From: Abditibacteriaceae bacterium
GTDB taxonomy: Bacteria > Armatimonadota > Abditibacteriia > Abditibacteriales > Abditibacteriaceae
Assembly (NCBI GenBank): GCA_019239895.1
Contig: JAFAZH010000019.1
Span: forward strand, 1 to 64,000
Direction of reading: 5' to 3'
Length of the DNA stretch: 64,000 nucleotides
The notes under the pieces are model-generated. The model did no database searches. It saw only the letters and a program-made list of their open reading frames with translations, and was not told the origin of the DNA. This document shows positions 9,451-17,498 of this stretch, piece after piece. Numbering within the stretch: the first letter of the stretch is position 1; each line of letters starts with the position of its first letter. The position numbers were made by a program, and so were the translations under genes.

Positions 9451-9590
9451 TTTTCAACACAAAGGACACAAACATTGCACAAAGAGCACAAAAGAAGATG
9501 GAGAATTGGGATAGAAGGAGTAACGGATCTCGCTAACCTCAATTTTCCGTTCTCTGGCCTCATCTAACTTTGTGTTCTTTGTGTTGAAAA
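9451..9590. repeat. Long-armed inverted repeat, CACAAAG family (copy 1)
   Basis: Left arm 9451-9472 begins TTTTCAACACAAAGG. Right arm 9569-9590 is its reverse complement with one mismatch in 22 bases (G versus A, still pairable as G-U in RNA). The arms are 96 bases apart. A relative with perfect 24-base arms and the same CACAAA/GACACAA flavour is at 56861-56988. It sits between convergent function blocks (ABC importer and rhamnose genes) and could form a large hairpin in RNA. No open frame lies inside. Confidence 0.75.
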
Positions 9591-9614
9591 TTGAAAAGTA
9601 TCGTAAGGTATAAT
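9584..9614 (+). promoter_or_regulatory. Candidate promoter of the rhamnose gene, with almost no leader
   Basis: A perfect -10 TATAAT lies at 9609-9614. A TTGAAA at 9584-9589 could serve as -35 with a long 19-base spacer. Transcription would start near 9621, only about 5 bases before the ATG at 9626, and no Shine-Dalgarno precedes that ATG. The sequence fits a nearly leaderless mRNA. The -35 lies partly within the right arm of the inverted repeat. Confidence 0.45.
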
Positions 9615-9625
9615 TTTTCTCGATT

Positions 9626-11812
9626 ATGCAAAATCATTCTTATCAATTCGTTAATTACCTATGGCAAGACGAGGCAGCCAACCGTCTTGATCCGGTTGGG
9701 CGGCTTATCTATCGTTCCAACCTGCTTGGCTCTGACCAACGCATTACAAATACCGGTGGCGGCAATACATCGGCTAAGCTGATGGAGACTGACCCTCTGA
9801 CGGGAGAACCCATAGAAGTGCTATGGGTTAAAGGCTCTGGCGGCGATTTACGCACCTCGAAGCGCGAAAACTTTTCATCGCTCTATCAGCAACGCCTTCT
9901 CGATTTACAGAAGGTCTATGGCAACTCGCCTGAGACCGGGCCGAAGACTCCTGCCGAAGATCACATGGTCGGCATGTATCCGCACTGCACTTTCAACCTT
10001 AATCCACGCCCTTCGTCCATTGATACTCCCTTGCACTCGTTCGTGCCAATTAAGCATGTGGATCATACACATCCCAACGCGGCGATTGCGGTTGCTGCAT
10101 CGCGTAATTCGGAGAAGCTGACGCGAGAGATTTACGGCGAGGATGTGATCTGGACGCCGTGGCTACGCCCTGGCTTTGAGTTGGGACTTATTCTACAGGA
10201 CATATACCGTAAACATCCGAATGCCAAGGGTGTTATTTTGGGCCAGCATGGTCTCATTAACTGGGATGATAACGACAAAGCTTGCTATGAACTGTCCCTG
10301 GATTTAATTGAGAAAGCGGCTCAGTACATTCAAGCGCATGATAAAGGCAAGCAGACTTTCGGCGGTCACCAATATCAAGCGTTAGAGGAAGACCAGCGCA
10401 GAAGTGTATTCGCAGAAATTCTGCCCTGGCTACGCGGTCAGGTAAGTCAGCAGAAACGCTTTATTGGCACGATTCAAGATGATGCTAATATTTTGCGCTT
10501 CGTTAATAGCCATGACGCACCGCGTTTAGCGGCCCTGGGCACTTCTTGCCCCGACCACTTTCTGCGCACCAAAATCAAACCCCTGTATATAAATTGGAAC
10601 CCGCAGACGGAAGATGTTCCCCAGTTGCGCCAGAAAATCAGTGACGGCATTGTGCAGTATCGCCAGGATTACATCGCCTACTACGAAAAACACAAGCATC
10701 CTGATTCTCCGGCCATGCGCGACCCCAACCCAACAGTAATTCTTATTCCAGGTTTGGGCATGATTGCTTGGGGCAAAGATAAAAGCGAATCGCGTGTCAC
10801 GGCTGAATTTTATAATTGTGCGATCGAAGTCATGCGCGGGGCACAGGCCATTGATGAATACATCGCCCTTCCCCAACAAGAAGCCTTTGACATCGAATAC
10901 TGGCTGCTCGAAGAGGCCAAACTGCAACGAATGCCAGCCGAGAAAGAATTGGCTCGCCAGGTCATTGTCATCATTGGCGCAGGCAGTGGCATTGGCCGCG
11001 AGGTAGCGCATCGCGTGGTTCAAGAAGGCGCACATGTTGTTTGCGTGGACTTAAATCAAGAAGCTGCCGAATCAGTCGCCAAAGAAATAACCGATAAAGT
11101 TGGCATGGGCATTGGCGTGGCAGGCAGCGGCATTTCCGGTTGCGGCCAGGCGGTGGGACTCAGTTGTGATGTCACCAATCGAGAGAGCATCCGTGCCATG
11201 TTCAGCCAAGTTGCTCTGGCCTATGGCGGCTTCGATGCTATTGCTGTCACCGCTGGCATTACCGTTCCACCAGACACCACCGGCCATATTCCCGATGACA
11301 AATGGACGCTTACCTTTGCTATCAATGTCACGGGCAGCTATTTAGTGGCGGATGAGGCTCACAAAATCTGGCAGGAGCAACGGCTACCTGGTAATTTAGT
11401 GCTCACCACCAGTGCCAACGCGGTGGTCGCTAAGAAAGGCATGTTAGCCTATGACACCAGCAAAGCGGCGGCTAATCATTTGGTGCGGGAGTTAGCCGTG
11501 GAGTTGGCACCCCTTGTGCGCGTCAATGGCGTGGCTCCTGCGACTGTAGTGCAGGGCAGTTCTATGTTCCCCCGCGAGCGTGTCATCGCCTCGCTAACTA
11601 AATACGGTATTGCCCACGACGAAGCCGATTCAACTGACGAATTGCGCCATAAGCTTTCTCGTTTTTATGCTGACCGCACCCTCACTAAATCTCCCATTAC
11701 ACCTGCCGACCAAGCCGAAGCGTTCTTCTTGTTGTTCAGCAATCGCTTGTGCAAAACAACTGGTCAAATCATCGCGGTAGATGGTGGCTTGCCGGAAGCT
11801 TTCTTGCGGTAG
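9626..11812 (+). CDS. rhaD: Bifunctional rhamnulose-1-phosphate aldolase / short-chain dehydrogenase
   Basis: 728 residues. The N-terminal 400 or so residues are a class II aldolase domain (GRLIYRSNLLGSDQRITNTG, GGGNTSAKL, WVKGSGGDLRT). Metal-ligand histidines lie in VDHTHPNAAIAVAA, and LGQHGLINW follows. After a linker, the C-terminal 270 residues are an SDR dehydrogenase: Rossmann motif IGAGSGIG, the NVTG segment, catalytic YDTSKAA and the closing GQIIAVDGG. This fused protein is known to cleave L-rhamnulose 1-phosphate to DHAP and L-lactaldehyde; the SDR part is thought to oxidise or reduce lactaldehyde. It lies 76 bases upstream of a rhamnosidase, which fits a rhamnose-use unit. Isomerase and kinase genes are not in the window. 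Confidence 0.93.
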   Translation: MQNHSYQFVNYLWQDEAANRLDPVGRLIYRSNLLGSDQRITNTGGGNTSAKLMETDPLTGEPIEVLWVKGSGGDLRTSKRENFSSLYQQRLLDLQKVYGNSPETGPKTPAEDHMVGMYPHCTFNLNPRPSSIDTPLHSFVPIKHVDHTHPNAAIAVAASRNSEKLTREIYGEDVIWTPWLRPGFELGLILQDIYRKHPNAKGVILGQHGLINWDDNDKACYELSLDLIEKAAQYIQAHDKGKQTFGGHQYQALEEDQRRSVFAEILPWLRGQVSQQKRFIGTIQDDANILRFVNSHDAPRLAALGTSCPDHFLRTKIKPLYINWNPQTEDVPQLRQKISDGIVQYRQDYIAYYEKHKHPDSPAMRDPNPTVILIPGLGMIAWGKDKSESRVTAEFYNCAIEVMRGAQAIDEYIALPQQEAFDIEYWLLEEAKLQRMPAEKELARQVIVIIGAGSGIGREVAHRVVQEGAHVVCVDLNQEAAESVAKEITDKVGMGIGVAGSGISGCGQAVGLSCDVTNRESIRAMFSQVALAYGGFDAIAVTAGITVPPDTTGHIPDDKWTLTFAINVTGSYLVADEAHKIWQEQRLPGNLVLTTSANAVVAKKGMLAYDTSKAAANHLVRELAVELAPLVRVNGVAPATVVQGSSMFPRERVIASLTKYGIAHDEADSTDELRHKLSRFYADRTLTKSPITPADQAEAFFLLFSNRLCKTTGQIIAVDGGLPEAFLR

Positions 11813-11847
11813 GGTCTGGCATTCCTGCCCCTACTGCATCACGTTCA

Positions 11848-11868
11848 GGGCACCCCTTGTGGGTGCCC
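11848..11868 (+). terminator. GC-rich hairpin between rhaD and the rhamnosidase
   Basis: Stem GGGCACCC (11848-11855) pairs perfectly with GGGTGCCC (11861-11868) around a 5-base loop, followed by TCATTTAATCTT. The weak T tract makes it a partial terminator or an RNA-stability hairpin that could lower expression of the downstream gene relative to rhaD. Confidence 0.55.
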
Positions 11869-11888
11869 TCATTTAATCTTCAATCACC

Positions 11889-14303
11889 ATGCGAGTTTTT
11901 ATCACCAACGATCCTTATAACCAAAACCATATGGGGAATGAATGGAACAACCACGCTTTGTGGCCCTGCAAGTGGGTCGCTTGCTCTGATGTTGGGGAGC
12001 CGCCGTTTGTCACGGCTTATAAGCGCCATTTCGTATTAGATAAAGATGCTATTATTCGCGTCCATGTCAGTGCCGATGAGCGTTATGAATTGTTTCTGGA
12101 TGGTCAGCGTATTGGACGCGGCAGTGAGCGTGGCGATGCCGCCAACTGGTTTTTTGAAACCTATGATCTCTCCTTACAAAAGGGAGAGCATATCGTTGTG
12201 GCGCGTGTCTGGTCACAGGGGGATAAAGCGCCCTTCGCGCAGATGAGTGTTTATCCAGGATTTATTCTTTCGCCCCAGGAACTGGAATTTGTGGAGTTAA
12301 TCGGCACTGGGGTGGCCAATTGGCAGGTCAAGAAGTTGGACGGTTATGAGTTCATTCCTCCGGTAGCAGCCTGGGGCACGGGTGATAATCTCATCATTCA
12401 TGGTGACCAATTTAATTGGGACTTTGAGTTAGGGCAAGGTGAGGGGTGGCAGCCCGTCATCCCGTTGGAAGAAGGCGCTGACCCCGCTCGCCACAACGAT
12501 TATCCGCCCATGCATTTGATGAAGCCCGGCACCCTGCCCTTGATGTTAGATGAGGCTAACCCCATCGGGCGCGTCTGCCTGGTGTCGGATATTTCCTCAA
12601 CTGAAACGCACGCTATTCCTATCCGCAGCAGTGACAACATACAGGCCGAATCCGACGCCTGGCAACAGCTTACTCATGAAGCGACGGCACTTACGATTCC
12701 GCCGCACACGCACCGCCGTATATTACTTGACCTTGAAGATTATTATTGCGCCTACCCGGAAGTTGTGACTTCTGGTGGCGCGGGTAGCCTCGTGCGCGTC
12801 AACTGGCAAGAGTCACTTTTCAACGAAGCCGATGCCAAAACGAAGGGCAATCGAGATGAAGTTGAAGGCAAATACTTCATCACCATCTGGTGGCTCAAAG
12901 ATGGCATCGGTGACACGTTTCTACCCGATGGCGGACAGCAACGACGTTTTGAAACCCTCTGGTGGCAGTGCGGGCGCTATGTCGAAGTCGTCGTAGAAAC
13001 TGCTGATGAGCCGCTCACCCTTGAAAGCCTCAAATTCCGCGAGACACGCTACCCCACCGAGATGGAAAGCTCCTTTGAGGCGAATGATGGGCGTTTACTG
13101 GATGTGATTCCTCTGGCGGTGCGCGTCCTGCAATGTTGTTCCCATGAGACCTACATGGATTGCCCTTATTATGAGCAGCTTATGTATATCGGCGATACAC
13201 GATTGCAAGTGCTGACCAATTACACCATCACCCACGATGACCGCTTGCCCCGAAAAGCCTTACAGATGTTCGATGCATCACGCTTAAATAACGGCCTGAC
13301 TCAATCGCGTTATCCATCCCGCGTGACGCAGATTACCCGCTCGTTTTCCCTCTGGTGGGTCGCTATGGTGCATGACTACGCCCTCTGGCGCGGCGACCAA
13401 GAATTTATACGGGAGCGTATGTTGGGAGTGCGTAATGTGCTGGATGGGTTTCGGAAGCTCCTCAATGCCGATGGGTTAGTCACCTTTCCACACGGCCCCA
13501 ACTTCAACTTCACCGACTGGGTGCCCGGTTGGAAGGGCGGCTTTCCGCCGGATAATGACACGGGGATTACAGCTTTGGTCAATTGGCAGTGGGTGCTGGT
13601 GTTGCGCCAGGCAGCCGAATTAGAAGAGTGGCTGGGCGAAATCGAAATGGCTGCTCGTTGGCGCAGATTAGCCGATAAAGCCGCGCAAGTCACGCACGCC
13701 GCGTTTTGGGATGAAGCGCGGGGACTTTATGCCGATGATCCTCAACATCAACACTATAGCGAACACGCCCAGTGCCTGGCGTTGCTGCAAACGGCACATG
13801 GCGGCAAGTTAGAGTCAGGTGTCCGTAAACGTATCATAGAAGGCTTACTCCAAGCTCCCGACCTGGCTCGCACTACCATTTACTTTACCCATTATTTATT
13901 CGAGACTTTCCGTTTGATAGGGCGCATGGATTGTTTCGCGGAACGCATGGGATTATGGTTTGGCCTCAAGGAGCAGGGTCTTAAAACCACAGTCGAGATG
14001 CCAGAGCCGACCCGCTCTGATTGCCACGCTTGGGGCGCACATCCACTCTATCATTACTTCGCCTCAGTCTTGGGGATTCGTCCAGGCACAATAGGCTTTG
14101 AAACAGTTCATATCACGCCACAACTGGGACATCTGACGCAGGCCAGGGGGCAGATGGTACATCCTTATGGTGACATCACAGTTGACCTCACTGCAAATAG
14201 GGACAATTTGCGGGGCAGCGTTACTCTGCCAGACGGTCTCAGTGGCAGCCTTTTTATTGCTGGAGAAAGCCTACCCCTCTCCAGTGGCCGACAAGAGTTT
14301 TGA
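11889..14303 (+). CDS. Alpha-L-rhamnosidase, GH78 family
   Basis: 804 residues. The N-terminus is a beta-sandwich typical of GH78 (VHVSADERYELFLDGQRIGRGSERGD, like the sugar-binding domain of bacterial rhamnosidases). The middle is the (alpha/alpha)6 catalytic barrel with ETYMDCPYYEQLMYIGDTR, corresponding to the family's D-C-P...G-D region that holds acidic catalytic residues. A C-terminal beta domain follows (PLYHYFASVLGIRPGTIGFE). There is no signal peptide: the protein begins MRVFITNDPYNQ. It should therefore act in the cytoplasm on imported rhamnosides, feeding rhamnose to the rhaD product upstream. Gene order and spacing suggest co-transcription through the weak hairpin. Confidence 0.88.
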   Translation: MRVFITNDPYNQNHMGNEWNNHALWPCKWVACSDVGEPPFVTAYKRHFVLDKDAIIRVHVSADERYELFLDGQRIGRGSERGDAANWFFETYDLSLQKGEHIVVARVWSQGDKAPFAQMSVYPGFILSPQELEFVELIGTGVANWQVKKLDGYEFIPPVAAWGTGDNLIIHGDQFNWDFELGQGEGWQPVIPLEEGADPARHNDYPPMHLMKPGTLPLMLDEANPIGRVCLVSDISSTETHAIPIRSSDNIQAESDAWQQLTHEATALTIPPHTHRRILLDLEDYYCAYPEVVTSGGAGSLVRVNWQESLFNEADAKTKGNRDEVEGKYFITIWWLKDGIGDTFLPDGGQQRRFETLWWQCGRYVEVVVETADEPLTLESLKFRETRYPTEMESSFEANDGRLLDVIPLAVRVLQCCSHETYMDCPYYEQLMYIGDTRLQVLTNYTITHDDRLPRKALQMFDASRLNNGLTQSRYPSRVTQITRSFSLWWVAMVHDYALWRGDQEFIRERMLGVRNVLDGFRKLLNADGLVTFPHGPNFNFTDWVPGWKGGFPPDNDTGITALVNWQWVLVLRQAAELEEWLGEIEMAARWRRLADKAAQVTHAAFWDEARGLYADDPQHQHYSEHAQCLALLQTAHGGKLESGVRKRIIEGLLQAPDLARTTIYFTHYLFETFRLIGRMDCFAERMGLWFGLKEQGLKTTVEMPEPTRSDCHAWGAHPLYHYFASVLGIRPGTIGFETVHITPQLGHLTQARGQMVHPYGDITVDLTANRDNLRGSVTLPDGLSGSLFIAGESLPLSSGRQEF

Positions 14304-14446
14304 CAATTCCTCTAGCGCAAGTGGCAATAGGCTTCGATTGGTTTCCTCCCAAGCTCTGTCTCCCATCGTTCAGCCTGATTTCATTGGCAGTAGTTGACCT
14401 TCTCTTAACAATGGCATAAGCTAAGTTCAATTAGGGGGCGTTCACC

Positions 14447-14722
14447 ATCGAGCAGGTTGTACTTCACATCACCGACGACCATATCCGCCAAGCTCAAGAG
14501 CAAGTCGGCGATGACCCCCTCACGTTAGCCTTACGTGAAACAACTGGCACGATCTGGATTTCCAGTGATATTGGCATCTTGGTGGAAGCCACACCACCCT
14601 TCCGCACGGTGCTATTGCAGGGCGAAGTCTTCGATCATTGGCGGTCATTTAAAGAAACCCATCAGATGCACCCCTTTGATTTTGTCGCCGACATTCAGAT
14701 GCGGCGCAAAGCGACCCTGTAA
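14447..14722 (+). CDS. Small protein of about 91 residues with no standard start codon
   Basis: An in-frame TAG at 14432-14434 is followed by 96 sense codons to TAA at 14720. No ATG, GTG or TTG occurs in frame near the front; the first usable ones are deep inside. The best candidate start is ATC at 14447, 8 bases after AGGGGG (14433-14438), which resembles a ribosome-binding site. The protein looks real: IEQVVLHITDDHIRQAQEQV..., then ALRETTGTIWISSDIGILVE, GEVFDHWRSFKETH and a basic end. I recognise no family. Alternatives are a gene that lost its start by mutation, or a 5' truncation. It follows the rhamnosidase on the same strand with a 143-base gap that shows nothing else. Confidence 0.5.
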   Translation: MEQVVLHITDDHIRQAQEQVGDDPLTLALRETTGTIWISSDIGILVEATPPFRTVLLQGEVFDHWRSFKETHQMHPFDFVADIQMRRKATL

Positions 14723-14812
14723 GCAGTGGGGGCAGCAAGGCTGCCTATTCTATCACGATGCTTAAACGCGGGCAAGACGTTGAGAGTTTGCGTTAAATCT
14801 TTGTGAAGCCGG

Positions 14813-14841
14813 TTGACAGCGGCAGTTAATGGCGTTATAGT
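14813..14841 (+). promoter_or_regulatory. Strong sigma70-type promoter
   Basis: TTGACA (14813-14818), 17-base spacer, TATAGT (14836-14841): a perfect -35 with a five-of-six -10 at ideal spacing. Transcription should begin near 14848. The first protein start downstream is 365 bases away at 15213, and a terminator lies between, so the promoter may serve a non-coding RNA or a long regulated leader. Confidence 0.75.
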
Positions 14842-14847
14842 AGGGTA

Positions 14848-15096
14848 TAACGTTCAAGTTTTCCGAGGCAGCAGCGACCAAGTGCGAACCACTGTTTAAG
14901 AATATGGAACTTTACCTTAAGTCCATCGGTAACCAATTCACCCACGCAACGCCAGCAACCATGCAATTTAATGGTTCTGCTAACGTTGCCGGTGCATGTC
15001 GCTCGTCCTGGGGAGGCTCGCTCACTTAGAGTTCTAAACTGACTTCTCCAAGCCACGGGCCACCTGCATCCTCTGGAGCAAAGCCCGTGGCTTTTT
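14848..15096 (+). ncRNA. Candidate structured RNA or long 5' leader
   Basis: This 250-base stretch runs from a strong promoter to an intrinsic terminator and holds several clean hairpins. One pairs 14904-14912 with 14919-14926 (ATGG/CCAT plus ACTT/AAGT with one bulged A). The central one pairs GCAACG 14946-14951 with CGTTGC 14984-14989, then AGCA/TGCT, then ACCAT 14958-14962 with ATGGT 14971-14975. A third joins AGTG/CACT at 14881-14893. I could not match it to known riboswitch cores (TPP, B12, SAM, T-box, yybP-ykoY), SRP RNA, tmRNA or RNase P. A 6S-like RNA is one untested possibility, since the central hairpin sits near the midpoint. It has no convincing open frame on the plus strand. Confidence 0.45.
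15050..15096 (+). terminator. Intrinsic terminator upstream of the ABC exporter operon
   Basis: Stem AGCCACGGGC (15051-15060) pairs with GCCCGTGGCT (15083-15092) and is followed directly by TTTTT-like bases (15091-15096). It either ends the RNA that starts near 14848 or acts as an attenuator 117 bases before the exporter's start codon. Confidence 0.75.
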
Positions 15097-15212
15097 GGCG
15101 TTTGACTGCTTTGCTCCCGACCTGTTTCTCGACCTGCTCCCATTCATAACCTGCTCGACGCAACGACCTGCACCACGATTAACACAATTCGATCTTCTCG
15201 CCAGGAGGACTC

Positions 15213-17468
15213 ATGCCCGAATTACAAACTCAACGTAAAAGACGAGACCGCCATAAACGCAAGCCCTCAGACGGCACTAATGCAAAACCATCATCAGAAC
15301 AGGCGAAGGCACCAGAACAGGTATCCGCGCCCGATGTCTTGATTCGGCTGGAAGCGGATTTCAACGAGGATGGTTATTACGGTCAGCGCATCCTTGAGGT
15401 GACGCCCGAATCCGTGCGCGTCCTTGATTGGGATGATGTGGTGTCGTTTCAGATTCCCATTGAAGAAATTAAATCGGCACGCAACGAGCCTTTAGTGGGT
15501 GGAGGCCGTTTAGAGATCACCACTAAGACCGGTGACCTGTTGCCTGTCGTGACTTATTCACTTAACGTCGCAGCCCGATTCTCCGAGGCGGCACGCGGCA
15601 TTGAGCAGTTAGCTAAGGGTGAAGAACTTTCCATCAATCTTAAGGAAGAGCGCACGCGTTGCCCCAACTGCAAGCGACTCTTACCCGAAAAGGATGGCAT
15701 CTGCCCGGCGTGTATCAACCGGGGCAAAACGATGATGCGCGTGGCGCAGTATATGAAGCCCTACCGGATGCAAGCCGTGCTATTAGCTTCGCTCTCCATG
15801 CTGACTACCATTATCAACCTGATGCCGCCCTATATTCAAGGCACGCTCATAGACCATGTGCTGACACCACATCGCAACCTCGGCAGGTTATGGCTCTTGA
15901 TGAGCCTGTGGTTAGGCGCACTGGCGATCAATATCGGGGTGCAAATTATGAGTGGTCGCCTAACGGCATTCTTGGCAGCTAACATCGCGGCGGATTTACG
16001 CGCCAGTGTCTTCCGCGCTATTGAGCGATTGCAGATTAGTTACTTCGAGAAAAAGCAGGTAGGTGCTATCACCAGCCGGGTGACGCAGGATACTGACCGC
16101 GTCTGGGGCTTCCTGGTGGAAGGCGTGCCTTACATGGTAACGAACGGCTTGCTCTTGATCGGTATTGCCTGCTTTGTCTTCGCTGTCAATTGGAAGCTGG
16201 CTTTTTGCATCCTTGCGCCCATTCCCTTAGTAGGCGTGGTGAGTGGCTTTTCCTGGAAGCGCATCTCGCAACTCTCGCACCGCGTGGGGCAGAAGTGGGC
16301 ACGTTTTCACATGGGGCTTAATGAGACTCTCAGCGGCATTAAAGTCGTGAAAGCCTTTGCTCAGGAAGACCACGAAAATGAGCGGTTTATCACGCGCAAT
16401 CGAGAGCTACGTGACGCTGGTATTCAGGTGGATTCGCTGTGGTATAGCGTGTTCGGCGTGATGTCCTTCTTTACCAGTTTAGGTGCCCTCATTAACTGGA
16501 CAGTGGGCGGCTACTTTGTCTATTCCAACCAGATGACGTTGGGGGATTTCTGGAAAGTTCATGCTTATTTGGGATTGCTCTACGGGCCGATGCAATGGTT
16601 CGCGGCGATTAACAACTGGTTCTCGCGGGCAATGGCCGGAGCTGAACGCGTCTTTGAAGTCATTGATACGGAATCGGAACTCTATGATGATTCCGGGATG
16701 CACAAAGAAATCACTGGTGAAGTCACCTTCGAGAATGTGCGCTTTGGCTACGACAAATCAAATCCGATTCTTAAAGGTTTGACCTTCACTGCCAAACCCG
16801 GTGAGATGATTGGTTTAGTCGGTAAGTCGGGTGCGGGTAAATCTACGACCATCAATCTGCTTTGTCGTTTTCACGAGCCGGATGCAGGCAGCATCAAAAT
16901 TGATGGCATAGACTACCGCGACTTATCGTTGCAGGACATGCGACGGCAGGTGGGTATCGTGCTGCAAGAACCATTCTTGTTTAATGGCACCATTGCCGAA
17001 AACATCGCTTACGGTAAACAGGATGCCACCTTTGAAGAAATCATGACCGCCGCCAAAGCTGCTAACGCGCACCATTTCATTTTGTCCAAACCAGATGGCT
17101 ATGACACCCTGGCGGGCGAACGTGGGGCCAAGCTTTCGGGCGGCGAGCGCCAGCGCATCTCGATTGCTCGCGCCATTCTGCATGACCCGAAGATTCTCAT
17201 TCTTGATGAAGCGACTTCCTCGGTAGACGTGGAAACCGAAAAGCAGATGCAAGAAGCTCTCAGCCGCTTGGTAGCGGGCCGCACCACCTTCGCTATCGCC
17301 CACCGACTGGCGACTTTGCGCAATGCGACACGGTTAGTTGTGCTTGAAAAGGGTGAGATTGTCGAGACTGGCACACATGCTGAGTTGATGGAGAAAGAAG
17401 GCGAGTTTTATAAGCTGGTCAAAACGCAAAGTGAAATCAACCAGATTGTCAATGAACACGCGATTTAA
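15213..17468 (+). CDS. ABC exporter with fused N-terminal PH-like/zinc-ribbon region (DUF1854-associated type)
   Basis: 751 residues starting after a strong AGGAGG site. Residues 1-45 are basic and disordered. About 45-145 look like a compact beta domain (VLIRLEADFNEDGYYGQRIL, VLDWDDVVSFQIPIEEI), followed by a zinc ribbon with paired cysteines (RCPNCKRLLPEKDGICPAC, near 150-168). Then comes a full exporter half: six-helix ABC_membrane region (about 180-470) and nucleotide-binding domain with Walker A GKSGAGKST, signature LSGGERQR, Walker B ILILDEATSSVD and H-loop AIAHRL. Exporters with this front end are known next to DUF1854 genes, often in cyanophycin loci; the DUF1854 gene is two genes downstream here. 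It should work as a homodimer. The substrate is unknown. Confidence 0.88.
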   Translation: MPELQTQRKRRDRHKRKPSDGTNAKPSSEQAKAPEQVSAPDVLIRLEADFNEDGYYGQRILEVTPESVRVLDWDDVVSFQIPIEEIKSARNEPLVGGGRLEITTKTGDLLPVVTYSLNVAARFSEAARGIEQLAKGEELSINLKEERTRCPNCKRLLPEKDGICPACINRGKTMMRVAQYMKPYRMQAVLLASLSMLTTIINLMPPYIQGTLIDHVLTPHRNLGRLWLLMSLWLGALAINIGVQIMSGRLTAFLAANIAADLRASVFRAIERLQISYFEKKQVGAITSRVTQDTDRVWGFLVEGVPYMVTNGLLLIGIACFVFAVNWKLAFCILAPIPLVGVVSGFSWKRISQLSHRVGQKWARFHMGLNETLSGIKVVKAFAQEDHENERFITRNRELRDAGIQVDSLWYSVFGVMSFFTSLGALINWTVGGYFVYSNQMTLGDFWKVHAYLGLLYGPMQWFAAINNWFSRAMAGAERVFEVIDTESELYDDSGMHKEITGEVTFENVRFGYDKSNPILKGLTFTAKPGEMIGLVGKSGAGKSTTINLLCRFHEPDAGSIKIDGIDYRDLSLQDMRRQVGIVLQEPFLFNGTIAENIAYGKQDATFEEIMTAAKAANAHHFILSKPDGYDTLAGERGAKLSGGERQRISIARAILHDPKILILDEATSSVDVETEKQMQEALSRLVAGRTTFAIAHRLATLRNATRLVVLEKGEIVETGTHAELMEKEGEFYKLVKTQSEINQIVNEHAI

Positions 17469-17498
17469 TGAGTGCGCAATAACCACTACGAGAAAATC

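Noticed and set aside
14848-15096. A known riboswitch (TPP, cobalamin, SAM, T-box, yybP-ykoY)
   Set aside because: The short conserved cores of these classes were looked for by eye and not found. Covariance search would be decisive.
14835-15143. A 102-codon minus-strand frame over the RNA candidate
   Set aside because: No ribosome site, low complexity and Arg/Ser-rich; the promoter, hairpins and terminator on the plus strand explain the region better.
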